A stretch of DNA of 46,898 nt from Candidatus Hydrogenedentota bacterium (GCA_029565395.1 JAKQOG010000063.1:1-46898), one strand, 5' to 3'. Positions 32,862-41,587 are shown, counted from the stretch's first letter. Program-made: numbers and translations. The notes: generated by a model from the sequence alone, not told the origin.

Positions 32862-35036
32862 ATGAAAGCGTGCCCAGTTTCTCTTATCGAAAATCTTGCC
32901 GATGGGAAAACCATCACAGTTGTTATTCCATTGCGTGTAAGTACTGCACGACCGGACGCAATCAAACGCTTACACTACATCCAACTGGACCCTCAGCGCC
33001 CCGAAGCCGTTGAGATTCTTATCGTGGATGATGGATCAGACTACGAAAGCGCTGAAAAGGTCCGCAACCATTGCCGGGACCATGGCTACGCTTATCTGCA
33101 CGTCGAATCAGATCTCGTGCCGATTGCAAATGGTCGTTCACGAAATCTTGCCGCCATGCATGCACGTTCCCCTTTTTTGTTCATGCAGGATCTGGATTTA
33201 ATGCCCTATCCTGGTTTCTATTCTGATCTTTTGCAGGAAATCGAAGTGCAAAAACTTCCTCAGAAAAACGACAGTTTCATCATGTGTCCTGTTGTCTATC
33301 TTACAGAACAAGCAACGGAAGAATTCAGGAAAACAAAAGAAAATCTCAGAAAGTCTATTTTTATTCAATACCTGCTTGAAAATGACAAATCACGTATAGA
33401 AAAAGTTAGTTCCGGTACTTCTGCATGTGTATATTCTAGATCATATTATCTTGCGCGCGGTGGGATGCATTCGGGTTTTGCTAATTGGGGCTATGAAGAT
33501 CTTGAATTCAATATTCGCCTTATTCGACATGTTAATAAATTCTCTCTGCCCCGCGATTGGGAACTGGATTATCGGAATTTCTCTAGTATCGTTGAATACC
33601 GAGGATGGAAAGCTTCCTACCGGCTTATGGGTGATATCTCATTCTTAAAGGGTATAGTGCTCTTTCACGGCTGGCATAAAGTCAATAAAGCCCATTCATA
33701 TATGCAAAATGTGGAGGAAAATCGCAAATTTTTCACACAATGCCTGAAAGAGTATGCAGAAGAAAAATCCGAACCAACCCCGCTTCCCGATCTTAATGCT
33801 GGAAGGTCTCTGATATTAAGGAAGAATGCTTTCACCTGGCAGCGCGATGTCGCCCCTCTTTTAGGTCAACCGCTATTTAAAGAAGCAGATAGTTTTGCCT
33901 CTGCCGAAGAATTCTGTGATTTTCTTAAGAAAGAAGAAATTAGCCGTGTCATCTTTCAAAATCCCTATCGGGATGAAAATACTATCATGCTATACCGTAC
34001 CTGCCGAGAAAACAATATTCCCTATGTTGTCTGCGAACGCGGCGCATTGCGCGAATCTGTTTTTTTTGACCCCAACGGATTCAATGCCGACAGCTCCTCC
34101 TACCATCCCGATAAATGGAACCATCCCATCGATGACAACCAGCGCGCCTGCGTGATGGACTATATTGCACAGGAACGCTCCGTCGATTATTCCCTTGAAG
34201 CACAAAGCAACCGCCTCGGAGACACGCAACTCCTTCAAAAACTGGGCATCCCCTCGAATAAAAAAATCCTTTTTGTCCCATATCAGCGCCCCGGCGATAC
34301 TGTCATCACCCATCTTTGCGGACCCATTGGCACCTTCGAAAATTTCCTGAAACTTGTACGGGACACCGCCGCCAAACTCTCCGGCGATTGGGTCATGGTT
34401 ACAAAACGTCATCCTCTAGAGGATGTGCTCCCCGACATGCCCGGCGTGATTCAGGCAGACGATGCCAACATTAAAGACCTCTTGGATGTTGCAGATGCCC
34501 TGCTTCTTATTAATAGTGGTGTCGGCGTGTTGGGCATGATCTGGGAAAAACCCGTCCTCTACGCTGGACAAGCCTTCTATGCACACCCAGAGATTAACGT
34601 CCAAGTCAGCACTCCGGAACAAGTCATGCAGGTGCTCAATAGCGGTTTCAAACCCAATCGCGAAAAAATATTCCGCTTTCTCAGCTACCTACTTCACGAC
34701 TTCTACAGCTTCGGAGAATTCATCACCAGGCCCGCCCGAATGCCTGATGGAAGCCGTATCACCGCCACTACCGATATACGCTTCCGAACAATACGCTTCC
34801 CCGGACACCCAGAGATCAATCTCTATACCGATACTGAACCACAAATCGGTTTTGATTCTGTTCTCTTTGATCGCTACCGGCACGCAGAGGATACTATCAA
34901 CGGTATCAAACCACCCCTGCCAAATACTACGCCGCCATCCCTTAAACGAGTCTTTAAGGATTTCGCTGTCGGCATCATTAGATATCCATGGGGCATTCGA
35001 CGGCGGATCAGAGGTGTATTGCGATTTGTCAAATAA
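32862..35036 (+). CDS. Two-domain glycosyltransferase: GT2 plus KpsC/WbbB-like (GT99-type) capping domain
   Basis: A 724-residue protein. The first ~300 residues are a GT-A transferase: TITVVIPLRV, IVDDGSD, the DLD metal triad (110-112) and WGYEDLEFNIRL, as in chondroitin-polymerase and galactosyltransferase-type GT2 domains. Residues ~325-640 resemble the Capsule_synth/GT99 beta-Kdo transferases: VVCERGALRES (Glu392-Arg-Gly), KRHPLED (His517-Pro518) and INSGVGVLGM (Ser552) match the conserved Kdo-transferase motifs. The C-terminus is a basic amphipathic tail (GIIRYPWGIRRRIRG). WbbB joins a GT99 domain to polymerising GT domains and caps an ABC-exported O antigen with beta-Kdo; this protein has a comparable plan. 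The donor could be the CMP-sugar made by 28590-29759. GGAG lies 7-8 nt before the ATG. Confidence 0.82.
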   Translation: MKACPVSLIENLADGKTITVVIPLRVSTARPDAIKRLHYIQLDPQRPEAVEILIVDDGSDYESAEKVRNHCRDHGYAYLHVESDLVPIANGRSRNLAAMHARSPFLFMQDLDLMPYPGFYSDLLQEIEVQKLPQKNDSFIMCPVVYLTEQATEEFRKTKENLRKSIFIQYLLENDKSRIEKVSSGTSACVYSRSYYLARGGMHSGFANWGYEDLEFNIRLIRHVNKFSLPRDWELDYRNFSSIVEYRGWKASYRLMGDISFLKGIVLFHGWHKVNKAHSYMQNVEENRKFFTQCLKEYAEEKSEPTPLPDLNAGRSLILRKNAFTWQRDVAPLLGQPLFKEADSFASAEEFCDFLKKEEISRVIFQNPYRDENTIMLYRTCRENNIPYVVCERGALRESVFFDPNGFNADSSSYHPDKWNHPIDDNQRACVMDYIAQERSVDYSLEAQSNRLGDTQLLQKLGIPSNKKILFVPYQRPGDTVITHLCGPIGTFENFLKLVRDTAAKLSGDWVMVTKRHPLEDVLPDMPGVIQADDANIKDLLDVADALLLINSGVGVLGMIWEKPVLYAGQAFYAHPEINVQVSTPEQVMQVLNSGFKPNREKIFRFLSYLLHDFYSFGEFITRPARMPDGSRITATTDIRFRTIRFPGHPEINLYTDTEPQIGFDSVLFDRYRHAEDTINGIKPPLPNTTPPSLKRVFKDFAVGIIRYPWGIRRRIRGVLRFVK

Positions 35037-35132
35037 TAATTCTTGTAACACAGATAAGAGTTTTCAAAAGAGAGTAGTATTATTACATTAATATATAAAA
35101 CATAAACACCCATAAGAAGCGATTCAACTAAT

Positions 35133-36644
35133 ATGAGTGATTATATTACGAAGAAACAGTGCAAGTATGTCACAGATGCCTTGGCTGCGGGATTTCTTCT
35201 TGCACAGGTATTTCTTTGGCGCTTACCCGCATATCGGGTGCTTCCTTTTTCCGATGGCGGTCATTATGCCTTTGTAGCCAGACGTATCATAAATGGAATG
35301 TTCCCATACCGGGACATTTATGACCATAAACCACCTGGCATTTATTATATTCATGGGTTATTTATTGCAATCTTTGGCGACATCAGCCTCGCTTTATGGA
35401 TTGAAGACGTTCTACTGATCGCTATTACCGCTGTTATCCTTTTTGTGTATATGCGGAAGTATCTTTCGAGAGATTGGTCATTGCTATATGCTTCATTGTA
35501 CATTGTGCTGGTAAATGCGACCTTGTATTTTTACTTTCAACCCGGTTGGATCGAGATTCCTGCCGCACTTTTTTTGCTCAGTGCATATTTGCTCACCATG
35601 GAATCAAAAACATGGAAGGGGCACGCTTGTGCTGGAATAGCTGTCGCTTGCTGTGTCATGACTCAACAAACAGCGATTCTGACATGTTTGCCAATATGGA
35701 TCTGGCTGTTGGCACGCAGAGATATTAAAGCATGCACTGCACATTTTGCTGCTATTATTCTGCTCGCAGTGTGTTTCTGCTTTTGGTATGCTGCTATGGG
35801 AGTATTAGATGAATTTCTGTATTTTGCAGTCTTTTTCAACCGTTACTATGTCCAGGAAAACTTGCCGACTTTGGATATACAACGATTCAAAGGCATAGCA
35901 TACCTGTTGACACCTTTCCTACTTGTTATATACTTAGTACCCTTTGGCGTTCGCCGTTTTGGCACAAAGTATGTTTTACTACTCATGTGGACAATATCGG
36001 CTGTGACAATCATTCCGATTGCTGGCAAACGCATGTATTCCCACTATTTTATTAACTGGGCAATACCATTAACGCTCGTGATGGGCTTGGGATGGGCTGC
36101 ACGCCAAGAAAAAGGATTCAGCAAACCTTGGGCTATTGTAAGTGGGATGTGCGTAGTACTCTTTTTTCTCGCACTTTCGCCAGCCTTGGAAAAATATTCA
36201 ACACTTGTTGTGCTACGTTGGCGGACAACAGATATACACCACTTCAGAACCGATCTTCCCGAAGTATTGGACTATCTGAAAAGAAATCCACTTCCGAACG
36301 AAAATAAAAATGTCCTTTTTTTTGGTAAAACTTGGTACGAGTTGAGTCTTGTGGCTGACGTTGATATTCCAACAGCAATGACCGGGAATTATCCTTGGGT
36401 CATAATCGATCATCCGCGTCGCGAAGAGTTTATTAAACGATGGGATAATCAAGTCAAGTTGGCCAAACCACCTTTACTGATCCTGCTCAAAACAAAGACG
36501 TTGCCTTCCTGGCTGTCATCAGAAATGAAACAATGGTTCCAAGATCATTATATCTTGGCAAAGACTGGTCAAAAATGGGACTTCTTCGTATACAAAGAAA
36601 CCATAAACGGGAAAGACTTTACTGGTGTTAAACAAAAAATCTAG
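35133..36644 (+). CDS. GT-C family membrane glycosyltransferase (GT39/ArnT-like)
   Basis: A 503-residue protein with about ten membrane helices. The first extracytoplasmic loop has FSDGGHYAFVARRI followed by YRDIYDHKPPGIYYIHGL, the D-x-G and HKPPG signature of PMT/ArnT/GT39-like enzymes; the Asp in SDGG is the likely catalytic base. Such enzymes use polyprenyl-phosphate sugars and act on the periplasmic face. A GtrB-like GT2 (38995-39957) and a polyprenyl phosphoribosyltransferase homologue (41655-42545) in the same locus could supply donors. The C-terminal ~130 residues are a soluble domain. The start has only AAGAAG upstream. Confidence 0.82.
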   Translation: MSDYITKKQCKYVTDALAAGFLLAQVFLWRLPAYRVLPFSDGGHYAFVARRIINGMFPYRDIYDHKPPGIYYIHGLFIAIFGDISLALWIEDVLLIAITAVILFVYMRKYLSRDWSLLYASLYIVLVNATLYFYFQPGWIEIPAALFLLSAYLLTMESKTWKGHACAGIAVACCVMTQQTAILTCLPIWIWLLARRDIKACTAHFAAIILLAVCFCFWYAAMGVLDEFLYFAVFFNRYYVQENLPTLDIQRFKGIAYLLTPFLLVIYLVPFGVRRFGTKYVLLLMWTISAVTIIPIAGKRMYSHYFINWAIPLTLVMGLGWAARQEKGFSKPWAIVSGMCVVLFFLALSPALEKYSTLVVLRWRTTDIHHFRTDLPEVLDYLKRNPLPNENKNVLFFGKTWYELSLVADVDIPTAMTGNYPWVIIDHPRREEFIKRWDNQVKLAKPPLLILLKTKTLPSWLSSEMKQWFQDHYILAKTGQKWDFFVYKETINGKDFTGVKQKI

Positions 36645-36691
36645 TAAGAAAGACATCTTGGTTCTGCATCATCTGAATACAAAGTGATAAA

Positions 36692-37885
36692 ATGCCGTAT
36701 GAAAAGATGGTGTTCAAGAAACCGCGAGACGCCAGAGGATATTGGGACATGCATTCTTTTGAAAATCCGATTTATGTAACCAGGCCCACCATGCCGCCCC
36801 TGGAAGAATACCAGGAAATGATGACACGGCTCTGGGAAACACGATGGCTAACGAATAATGGGGCTTTTCACCAGGAACTTGAGGCCCGCTTATGTGACTA
36901 TCTTGATGTGGAGCATTTGTCTTTGTTCTGCAATGCCACCATCGCACTCATCGTGGCGCTCCAAAATTTCCGGATTACCACGGGAGAGGTCATCACGACC
37001 CCCTTCACTTTCGCCGCTACACCCCATGTTCTCTATTGGAACGGCATTCAGCCTGTCTTCTGCGATATTGATCCGAAAACATTTAATATGGATCCTGCCC
37101 GTATTGAACAATTGATAACCCCTCAGACGAGGGCTATTTTGCCTGTTCACGTGTATGGAACACCCTGCGATATTGACGCCATCCAAGGCATCGCCAATCG
37201 CCACGGACTCACGGTTATTTATGATGCCGCCCACACCTTTGGCGTACGGTACCACGGAAAATCATTGTGTTCTTACGGTGACGCTTCTGTGCTTAGTTTT
37301 CATGCTACCAAGCTCTTTTCCACCGGCGAAGGTGGTGCATTGGTCACACCTTCAAGAGCATGCCGTGAGCGGGTTGATTTCCTCAAAAATTTCGGCTACG
37401 CTGACGAAGAAACAGTCATTGGACCTGGCATCAACGGTAAAATGAATGAATTTCAGGCCGCGTTCGGTCTCCTACAGCTAAAGCGGATACAAGCGGAAAT
37501 TGATCACCGTCGCGAAATCGACCGGATATACCGTGAAAACCTCGCTGGGATACCTGGTATCACAATACCCGTGGAAGCCCTGCATACTCAACGAAATTTT
37601 GCCTATTTTCCTATTTTGGTGGACCAAACAAAATATGGTATATCTCGAGATGAACTTCATACTCGCCTGCGCGACAAAAATGTCTATGCACGAAAATATT
37701 TTCATCCACTCTGCAGCCATTATCCTTGCTATGCCGCACTACCTTCGGCTAACCCCCAAAATCTCCCCGTGGCCGAGCGTATTGCCCAGCAGATTCTATG
37801 TTTGCCGATCTACGGAACACTCGATCTTTCCACGGTCGAGAGAATTTCCCAGTTCCTTGGCTTTTTTCAAAAGTCTTCCCTATAA
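36692..37885 (+). CDS. DegT/DnrJ/EryC1 sugar aminotransferase
   Basis: A 397-residue PLP enzyme (PF01041). The PLP Lys207 lies in SFHATKLFSTGEGG, Asp178 in VIYDAAHTFG contacts the pyridine ring, and TPFTFAATPHVL and PVHVYGTPCD are typical of the family. It would transaminate a nucleotide-bound keto-sugar. The formyltransferase 390 bp downstream is of the VioF/FdtF kind, so the likely product is dTDP-4-amino-4,6-dideoxyhexose (VioA-like role). No ribosome site is clear for the ATG at 36692; ATGs at 36707 and 36749 are in frame, but the homologous core begins only near residue 20, so a shorter start is possible. Confidence 0.87.
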   Translation: MPYEKMVFKKPRDARGYWDMHSFENPIYVTRPTMPPLEEYQEMMTRLWETRWLTNNGAFHQELEARLCDYLDVEHLSLFCNATIALIVALQNFRITTGEVITTPFTFAATPHVLYWNGIQPVFCDIDPKTFNMDPARIEQLITPQTRAILPVHVYGTPCDIDAIQGIANRHGLTVIYDAAHTFGVRYHGKSLCSYGDASVLSFHATKLFSTGEGGALVTPSRACRERVDFLKNFGYADEETVIGPGINGKMNEFQAAFGLLQLKRIQAEIDHRREIDRIYRENLAGIPGITIPVEALHTQRNFAYFPILVDQTKYGISRDELHTRLRDKNVYARKYFHPLCSHYPCYAALPSANPQNLPVAERIAQQILCLPIYGTLDLSTVERISQFLGFFQKSSL

Positions 37886-37928
37886 TTACTCTAAATTGCA
37901 CTGTAGTGCCTTGGAGAAATAACGTTCG

Positions 37929-38210
37929 ATGAATAGTGCTGTGAACTGCTCAGGAAAAAACAATATGAGCCTTGAAAATATAGAATACAGGGAAGAGCAT
38001 GAAATCTCCACGTTGATTACATGCTATTTTGAAGAACGCACCATCGGAACCTTTCATGCACGGCGTTCCAGAGCCTTGGTAAAGACAGGCCAAGACTATG
38101 CGATTGTATTTGTCAATGACGACAGTACCAACGCCACCTTTGTAAAACTCCAGTTCATTTTCGATCAGGAAACCGTAAATATTACCCTCTTCGATGGATT
38201 GATTAGTTAG
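37929..38210 (+). pseudogene. Truncated GT2 glycosyltransferase remnant
   Basis: A 93-residue frame whose residues ~25-90 align along their length with the N-terminus of the GT2 at 38995: LITCYFEER against IVTCHYEEK, FH at the same place, IVFVNDDSTNAT against IVIINDGSTDGT, FIFD against DIFN. The conserved NDGST has become NDDST, and the rest of the catalytic domain and the membrane helices are absent. It is best read as the decayed front end of a duplicated or replaced transferase gene. A short functional peptide cannot be excluded. Possible starts are at 37929 and 37965. Confidence 0.65.
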
Positions 38211-38221
38211 GAGTTTTACTT

Positions 38222-38278
38222 ATGAATAGCGTTAAATATACATCTCAATCCTTGCTGGATAAGAAAGTTTCTTTATGA
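38222..38278 (+). CDS. 18-residue ORF coupled to the formyltransferase gene
   Basis: ATG at 38222 with AGGAG 8 nt upstream, then 18 codons ending in TGA at 38276-38278. That stop overlaps the ATG of the next gene (ATGA). The formyltransferase itself has no good ribosome site, so this mini-ORF may deliver ribosomes to it. It may be a leader peptide or the stub of a lost gene. The peptide (MNSVKYTSQSLLDKKVSL) has no recognisable motif. Confidence 0.45.
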   Translation: MNSVKYTSQSLLDKKVSL

Positions 38279-38964
38279 ATACACTCATACTTACAGATAA
38301 TATTTATTCGTTAGAATTGGCTCGCGAGCTAAAGAATCGCTTTTTGGATATTGACATTTGTCAATCGCCCAACGGGCTTTTTAAGGATGTTCCTGTCTGT
38401 GATGTCGCTACTGATATAGATAAAATCTTACATAAGTATGATTTGCTGATTTCTCTTCATTGCACGCAGATATTTCCCCAAAAACTCATTGAAAGAATCC
38501 GCTGTATTAACGTTCACCCAGGCTTCAATCCATATAATCGCGGCTGGTATCCGAGTGTTTTCAGCATTATAAACGCCAAACCCGCAGGGGTAACCATCCA
38601 TGAAATTGATTCTCAAATTGATCATGGTAAGATAATCGTTCAACAGGAATGCCCCATCTATTCTTGGGATACGTCAGGCAGCTTGTACGAACGGATTACG
38701 GGCATCGAACATGATCTACTATTCGCCTGGTTTGAACGAATACGGCACCATGTATATGAACTCTATGAACCGTCATCCGAAGGTAATATCAATTTTAAAA
38801 AAGATTATGAGCGGCTTAAGGAGTTGAATTTAGATACCCAAGGCTCCTATAGACAATTTCTCAATCATTTGCGCGCGCTCACGCATGGCGCATATAAAAA
38901 TGCATATTTTATCGACGAAGAAGGGAACCGGGTTTATGTTCGTATTGATCTGGAGCGGGCTTAA
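38275..38964 (+). CDS. Sugar N-formyltransferase (VioF/FdtF-like)
   Basis: A 229-residue formyl_trans_N enzyme (PF00551). The catalytic triad is visible as Asn79 and His81 in INVHPGFNPYNRGWYPSVF and Asp116 in QIDHGKIIVQ. The HPGxNPYNRG and PAGVTIHEID stretches are close to dTDP-4-amino-4,6-dideoxyglucose formyltransferases, which use N10-formyl-tetrahydrofolate. There is no methionyl-tRNA formyltransferase C-domain. The N-terminal half is shorter than in FMT, as usual for sugar enzymes. It works after the DegT-type aminotransferase at 36692. The sugar nucleotide precursors (RmlA, RmlB) are not in the window. Confidence 0.85.
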   Translation: MNTLILTDNIYSLELARELKNRFLDIDICQSPNGLFKDVPVCDVATDIDKILHKYDLLISLHCTQIFPQKLIERIRCINVHPGFNPYNRGWYPSVFSIINAKPAGVTIHEIDSQIDHGKIIVQQECPIYSWDTSGSLYERITGIEHDLLFAWFERIRHHVYELYEPSSEGNINFKKDYERLKELNLDTQGSYRQFLNHLRALTHGAYKNAYFIDEEGNRVYVRIDLERA

Positions 38965-38994
38965 CCTCCACATTGCAAGGTACATCTTATCCAT

Positions 38995-39957
38995 ATGAAT
39001 GCATCAAAAAAAGCAGAACTTTTTTTTACAGCCATTGTCACATGCCATTACGAAGAAAAATCCGTTGAACAATTTCATGGTCGGCTGAAAGTCATCCTGG
39101 AATCCATTGGACGACCCTATGAAATTGTAATAATCAATGATGGCAGCACCGATGGTACGTGGGAAAGAGTTAAAGACATTTTCAACAAAGATCCAAATGT
39201 GCGTGTTATTGTCGATTTTGCGAAAAATGCAGGGCAATTTGCTGCAATTGCCGCTGGCATTTGTGAAGCGCAAGGGCAAGCCATCATCTTAATGGACAGC
39301 GACCTTCAGTTGTCTCCCGAAGAATTGCCAAATCTGGTAGCCGAATATGACAAAGGTTATGATTTGGTAACGGGGTATCGAGTTCACCGGCGCGATGCAC
39401 TGTCTCGTATTATTCCCTCCCGGATCGCTAATTACATCATGCGTAGGGCCTCGCAAAGCAAAGTTTCTGATTTTGGCTGCACCTTTAAAATATTCCGGGC
39501 TTCCATTTTGAAGGCTTTTAAACCAGGACCGCATGCTGTTTTTAATTTTGTTCAGATCATCAGTAAAATTAGTAAAATAAAGGAGATTCCCGTATCACAT
39601 ACTCCCCGGCAATATGGCAAATCCGGATGGACGTTCGCCAAATTATGGCTGTACAACATGGATAATATCCTTTTATTGCTGGAACGACCTTTTCAATATA
39701 CCGCTTTCTTATCTTTTTTGCTGGCCTTTTTGCTGGTTATGCATGTATCCATAAGCTTTGTATTTTCAGGATATAAACTGCTAAACGAAGTTACAAACGG
39801 ATTAATTTTAAACGCAGTGGCATTTTCTTTAGCCATCCTATCCGGCATTTTGTCATTGAGTGGAGAACTAATTTTGCGTAGCTACCGCCGATCTTTATCT
39901 TTGCCTCTATATATTATTCGTGAACGACATGAGAAAGCGGAAAAAGAGACAGAATAA
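38995..39957 (+). CDS. GT2 glycosyltransferase with two C-terminal membrane helices (GtrB/DPM1-like)
   Basis: A 320-residue protein. Residues ~10-230 form a GT2 domain: AIVTCHYEEKSVEQFH, IINDGSTDGTWE, the metal motif MDSDLQLSPEELP and DFGCTFKIFRAS. Two hydrophobic helices follow (about 240-262 and 275-300), then a basic tail. This is the plan of polyprenyl-phosphate glucosyl- and mannosyltransferases (GtrB, ArnC, DPM1), which load a sugar onto the lipid carrier on the cytoplasmic side. The product could serve the GT-C enzyme at 35133. A decayed relative of its N-terminus lies at 37929-38210. Confidence 0.88.
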   Translation: MNASKKAELFFTAIVTCHYEEKSVEQFHGRLKVILESIGRPYEIVIINDGSTDGTWERVKDIFNKDPNVRVIVDFAKNAGQFAAIAAGICEAQGQAIILMDSDLQLSPEELPNLVAEYDKGYDLVTGYRVHRRDALSRIIPSRIANYIMRRASQSKVSDFGCTFKIFRASILKAFKPGPHAVFNFVQIISKISKIKEIPVSHTPRQYGKSGWTFAKLWLYNMDNILLLLERPFQYTAFLSFLLAFLLVMHVSISFVFSGYKLLNEVTNGLILNAVAFSLAILSGILSLSGELILRSYRRSLSLPLYIIRERHEKAEKETE

Positions 39958-40025
39958 TATTTCACGCTCACATAACAGGAATAAAAGAGACCTTCACAAT
40001 ACTGCTTGAAGCTGTTTTCTTGGAT

Positions 40026-40715
40026 TCACCCCATCAGTGGCCGTTCCCAGGTGACTCCGCGTCTTATAATTCTTCCTGGGACACCAGCAATCAAAACGTT
40101 TTCCTCATCTATTGGACCGGTGACGAGGGATCGGATGGCAACAATACTGTTTGCCCGAACATGGCTTCCTTTCAAAAGCGTACAGTGGGCGGCAACCCAG
40201 ACGTGATCCCCGATGATAACGTCAGAGGCGGGATTAACACGTTCGCCGCTGGTGCAATCGATGATGGCGTGTGAATCTGTCGTCCGGATCTCTATGTCAA
40301 AAGCCAACATACAATCAGCGCCAATGGAAACACGGCTGCCTTCTCCGCAAATAATATCGACATTTCCTACACCGGTTTCTGGTCCGATACTCAGACGATT
40401 ATTCCCATTCACTTTCATGAAGACGCGCCCTCTAAACTTGCAATTACGAGCAATATGTATACGATTGTTATTGCTTTCAATATGAAAACGGGCATCTCTA
40501 AGCCATACGCCTTTTTCGAAAATCAGTTCATTGTTGTCGCCCTGAATATGGATGCTTGAATTGACAAGGCGGCCTGTTGCTCCAACATCCGACTGTATTT
40601 GGTTATTGACACCGTGAATATCAAGCTTTAACGGCTCAACCAATTGTTGGACTTGTTTTGCCTTTTTGCACATCACCGCAACTTTTTGTCCGAGAATCTC
40701 TCGAAATTTAATCAT
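40026..40715 (-). CDS. Hexapeptide-repeat (left-handed beta-helix) acyltransferase
   Basis: A 229-residue protein with a coiled N-terminus followed by left-handed beta-helix turns: NNELIFEKGVWLRDARFHI, NNRIHIARNCKFRGRV, NNRLSIGPETGVGNVDI and SRVSIGADCMLAFDIEI. A WcaF/NodL/WbbJ-like end contains TDSHAIID (catalytic His) and VIIGDHVWVAAHCTLLKGSHV...AGVPGRIIRRG. It probably O-acetylates a sugar of the surface glycan using acetyl-CoA. It is the only gene of the locus on the minus strand and is convergent with the GT2 gene. The ribosome site is weak. Confidence 0.85.
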   Translation of the reverse strand: MIKFREILGQKVAVMCKKAKQVQQLVEPLKLDIHGVNNQIQSDVGATGRLVNSSIHIQGDNNELIFEKGVWLRDARFHIESNNNRIHIARNCKFRGRVFMKVNGNNRLSIGPETGVGNVDIICGEGSRVSIGADCMLAFDIEIRTTDSHAIIDCTSGERVNPASDVIIGDHVWVAAHCTLLKGSHVRANSIVAIRSLVTGPIDEENVLIAGVPGRIIRRGVTWERPLMG

Positions 40716-40985
40716 ACGATAACATTTCTTATTAATGAAACACGCGCCCCAAATGGGGTTTTCATCTCTTACACGAAAATTTGCAATGGAACAACTGTAA
40801 TTTTACACTTTCACACGCAGTTTTGTAAAAATCGATAAAAAGATGCTTACATTACCCAAGAATGCTGCGGTCCAGGTTTTTCATATGCTGCAAGTGTGCT
40901 AGCATGCAGTCTGGGCCATAGAGGTTTTGGGCACGGTTGCTTTGCAACCTTAACCTGATAGCAAAACCTGCAAGAGGAACTACAT
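40716..40985. other. Intergenic gap between divergent genes
   Basis: 270 bp between the acyltransferase and the second methyltransferase. It should hold both promoters, but I see no strong -35/-10 pair. A short inverted repeat (CTGCA...TGCAG, about 40886-40907) and CCCCATTTGGGG (about 40748-40759) are present. No gene is seen. Confidence 0.4.
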
Positions 40986-41543
40986 GTGTTGAAAGAGAAC
41001 AAGGAAGCGTCTTGTACACACGAAGGCATAAAACTTGACGTTGGGTGTGGCCCAAAGGTTCGCGAAGGGTACTTAGGCGTCGATATTCGCCCCGCACCCC
41101 ACATAACCTATTGCTGCAATGCCTGGGAAGTCAATCAGTTTGTTCCAGAAAATTCCGTGACTGCAATATACAGCCGCCATTTTTTCGAGCATTTGACCTT
41201 TCCTCAGGCCGCCATGACTCTAAAAGCATGGATGCATGTGCTTCACCCCGGTGGAACCATTGAGATCATTGTGCCCGATCTCCGTTTTCACGTCGAACAG
41301 TATCTGCAACCCAGTGAACGTTCCATTACAAACCCCAAATGGTCCAATTTACAGCATGCCATGGCGGGTTTTTACGGGTGGCAACGCGAAGCAGATGTAT
41401 CCTATTGGGACGTGCATAAAAGCGGATACGACTTCGAACAGCTTCATTCCGTCCTGGCTGAACATGGTTTCAGCAACATCAATCGCATTCCCGACGAACC
41501 ATGGAATCTCCATGTCGAAGCACAAAAGCCAGCCACCTCCTGA
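40986..41543 (+). CDS. Small SAM-dependent methyltransferase
   Basis: A 185-residue class I methyltransferase. Motif I is IKLDVGCGPKVREGYLGVDI; SRHFFEHLTFPQAAMTLKAW and LHPGGTIEIIVPDL follow in the usual order. The type is common in surface polysaccharide loci as a predicted sugar or lipid methyltransferase. The GTG start at 40986 is supported by GAGGA 8 nt upstream; the overlapping ATG is out of frame. The domain is complete but minimal, and the target is unknown. Confidence 0.82.
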   Translation: MLKENKEASCTHEGIKLDVGCGPKVREGYLGVDIRPAPHITYCCNAWEVNQFVPENSVTAIYSRHFFEHLTFPQAAMTLKAWMHVLHPGGTIEIIVPDLRFHVEQYLQPSERSITNPKWSNLQHAMAGFYGWQREADVSYWDVHKSGYDFEQLHSVLAEHGFSNINRIPDEPWNLHVEAQKPATS

Positions 41544-41587
41544 AAATAAACACCAGTTTTTTTTCTCAAGCCCCTAGGCACGAGCCT

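Noticed and set aside
38275..38964. Methionyl-tRNA formyltransferase
   Set aside because: It is too short, lacks the C-terminal tRNA-binding domain, and has the HPGxNPYNRG pattern of sugar formyltransferases.
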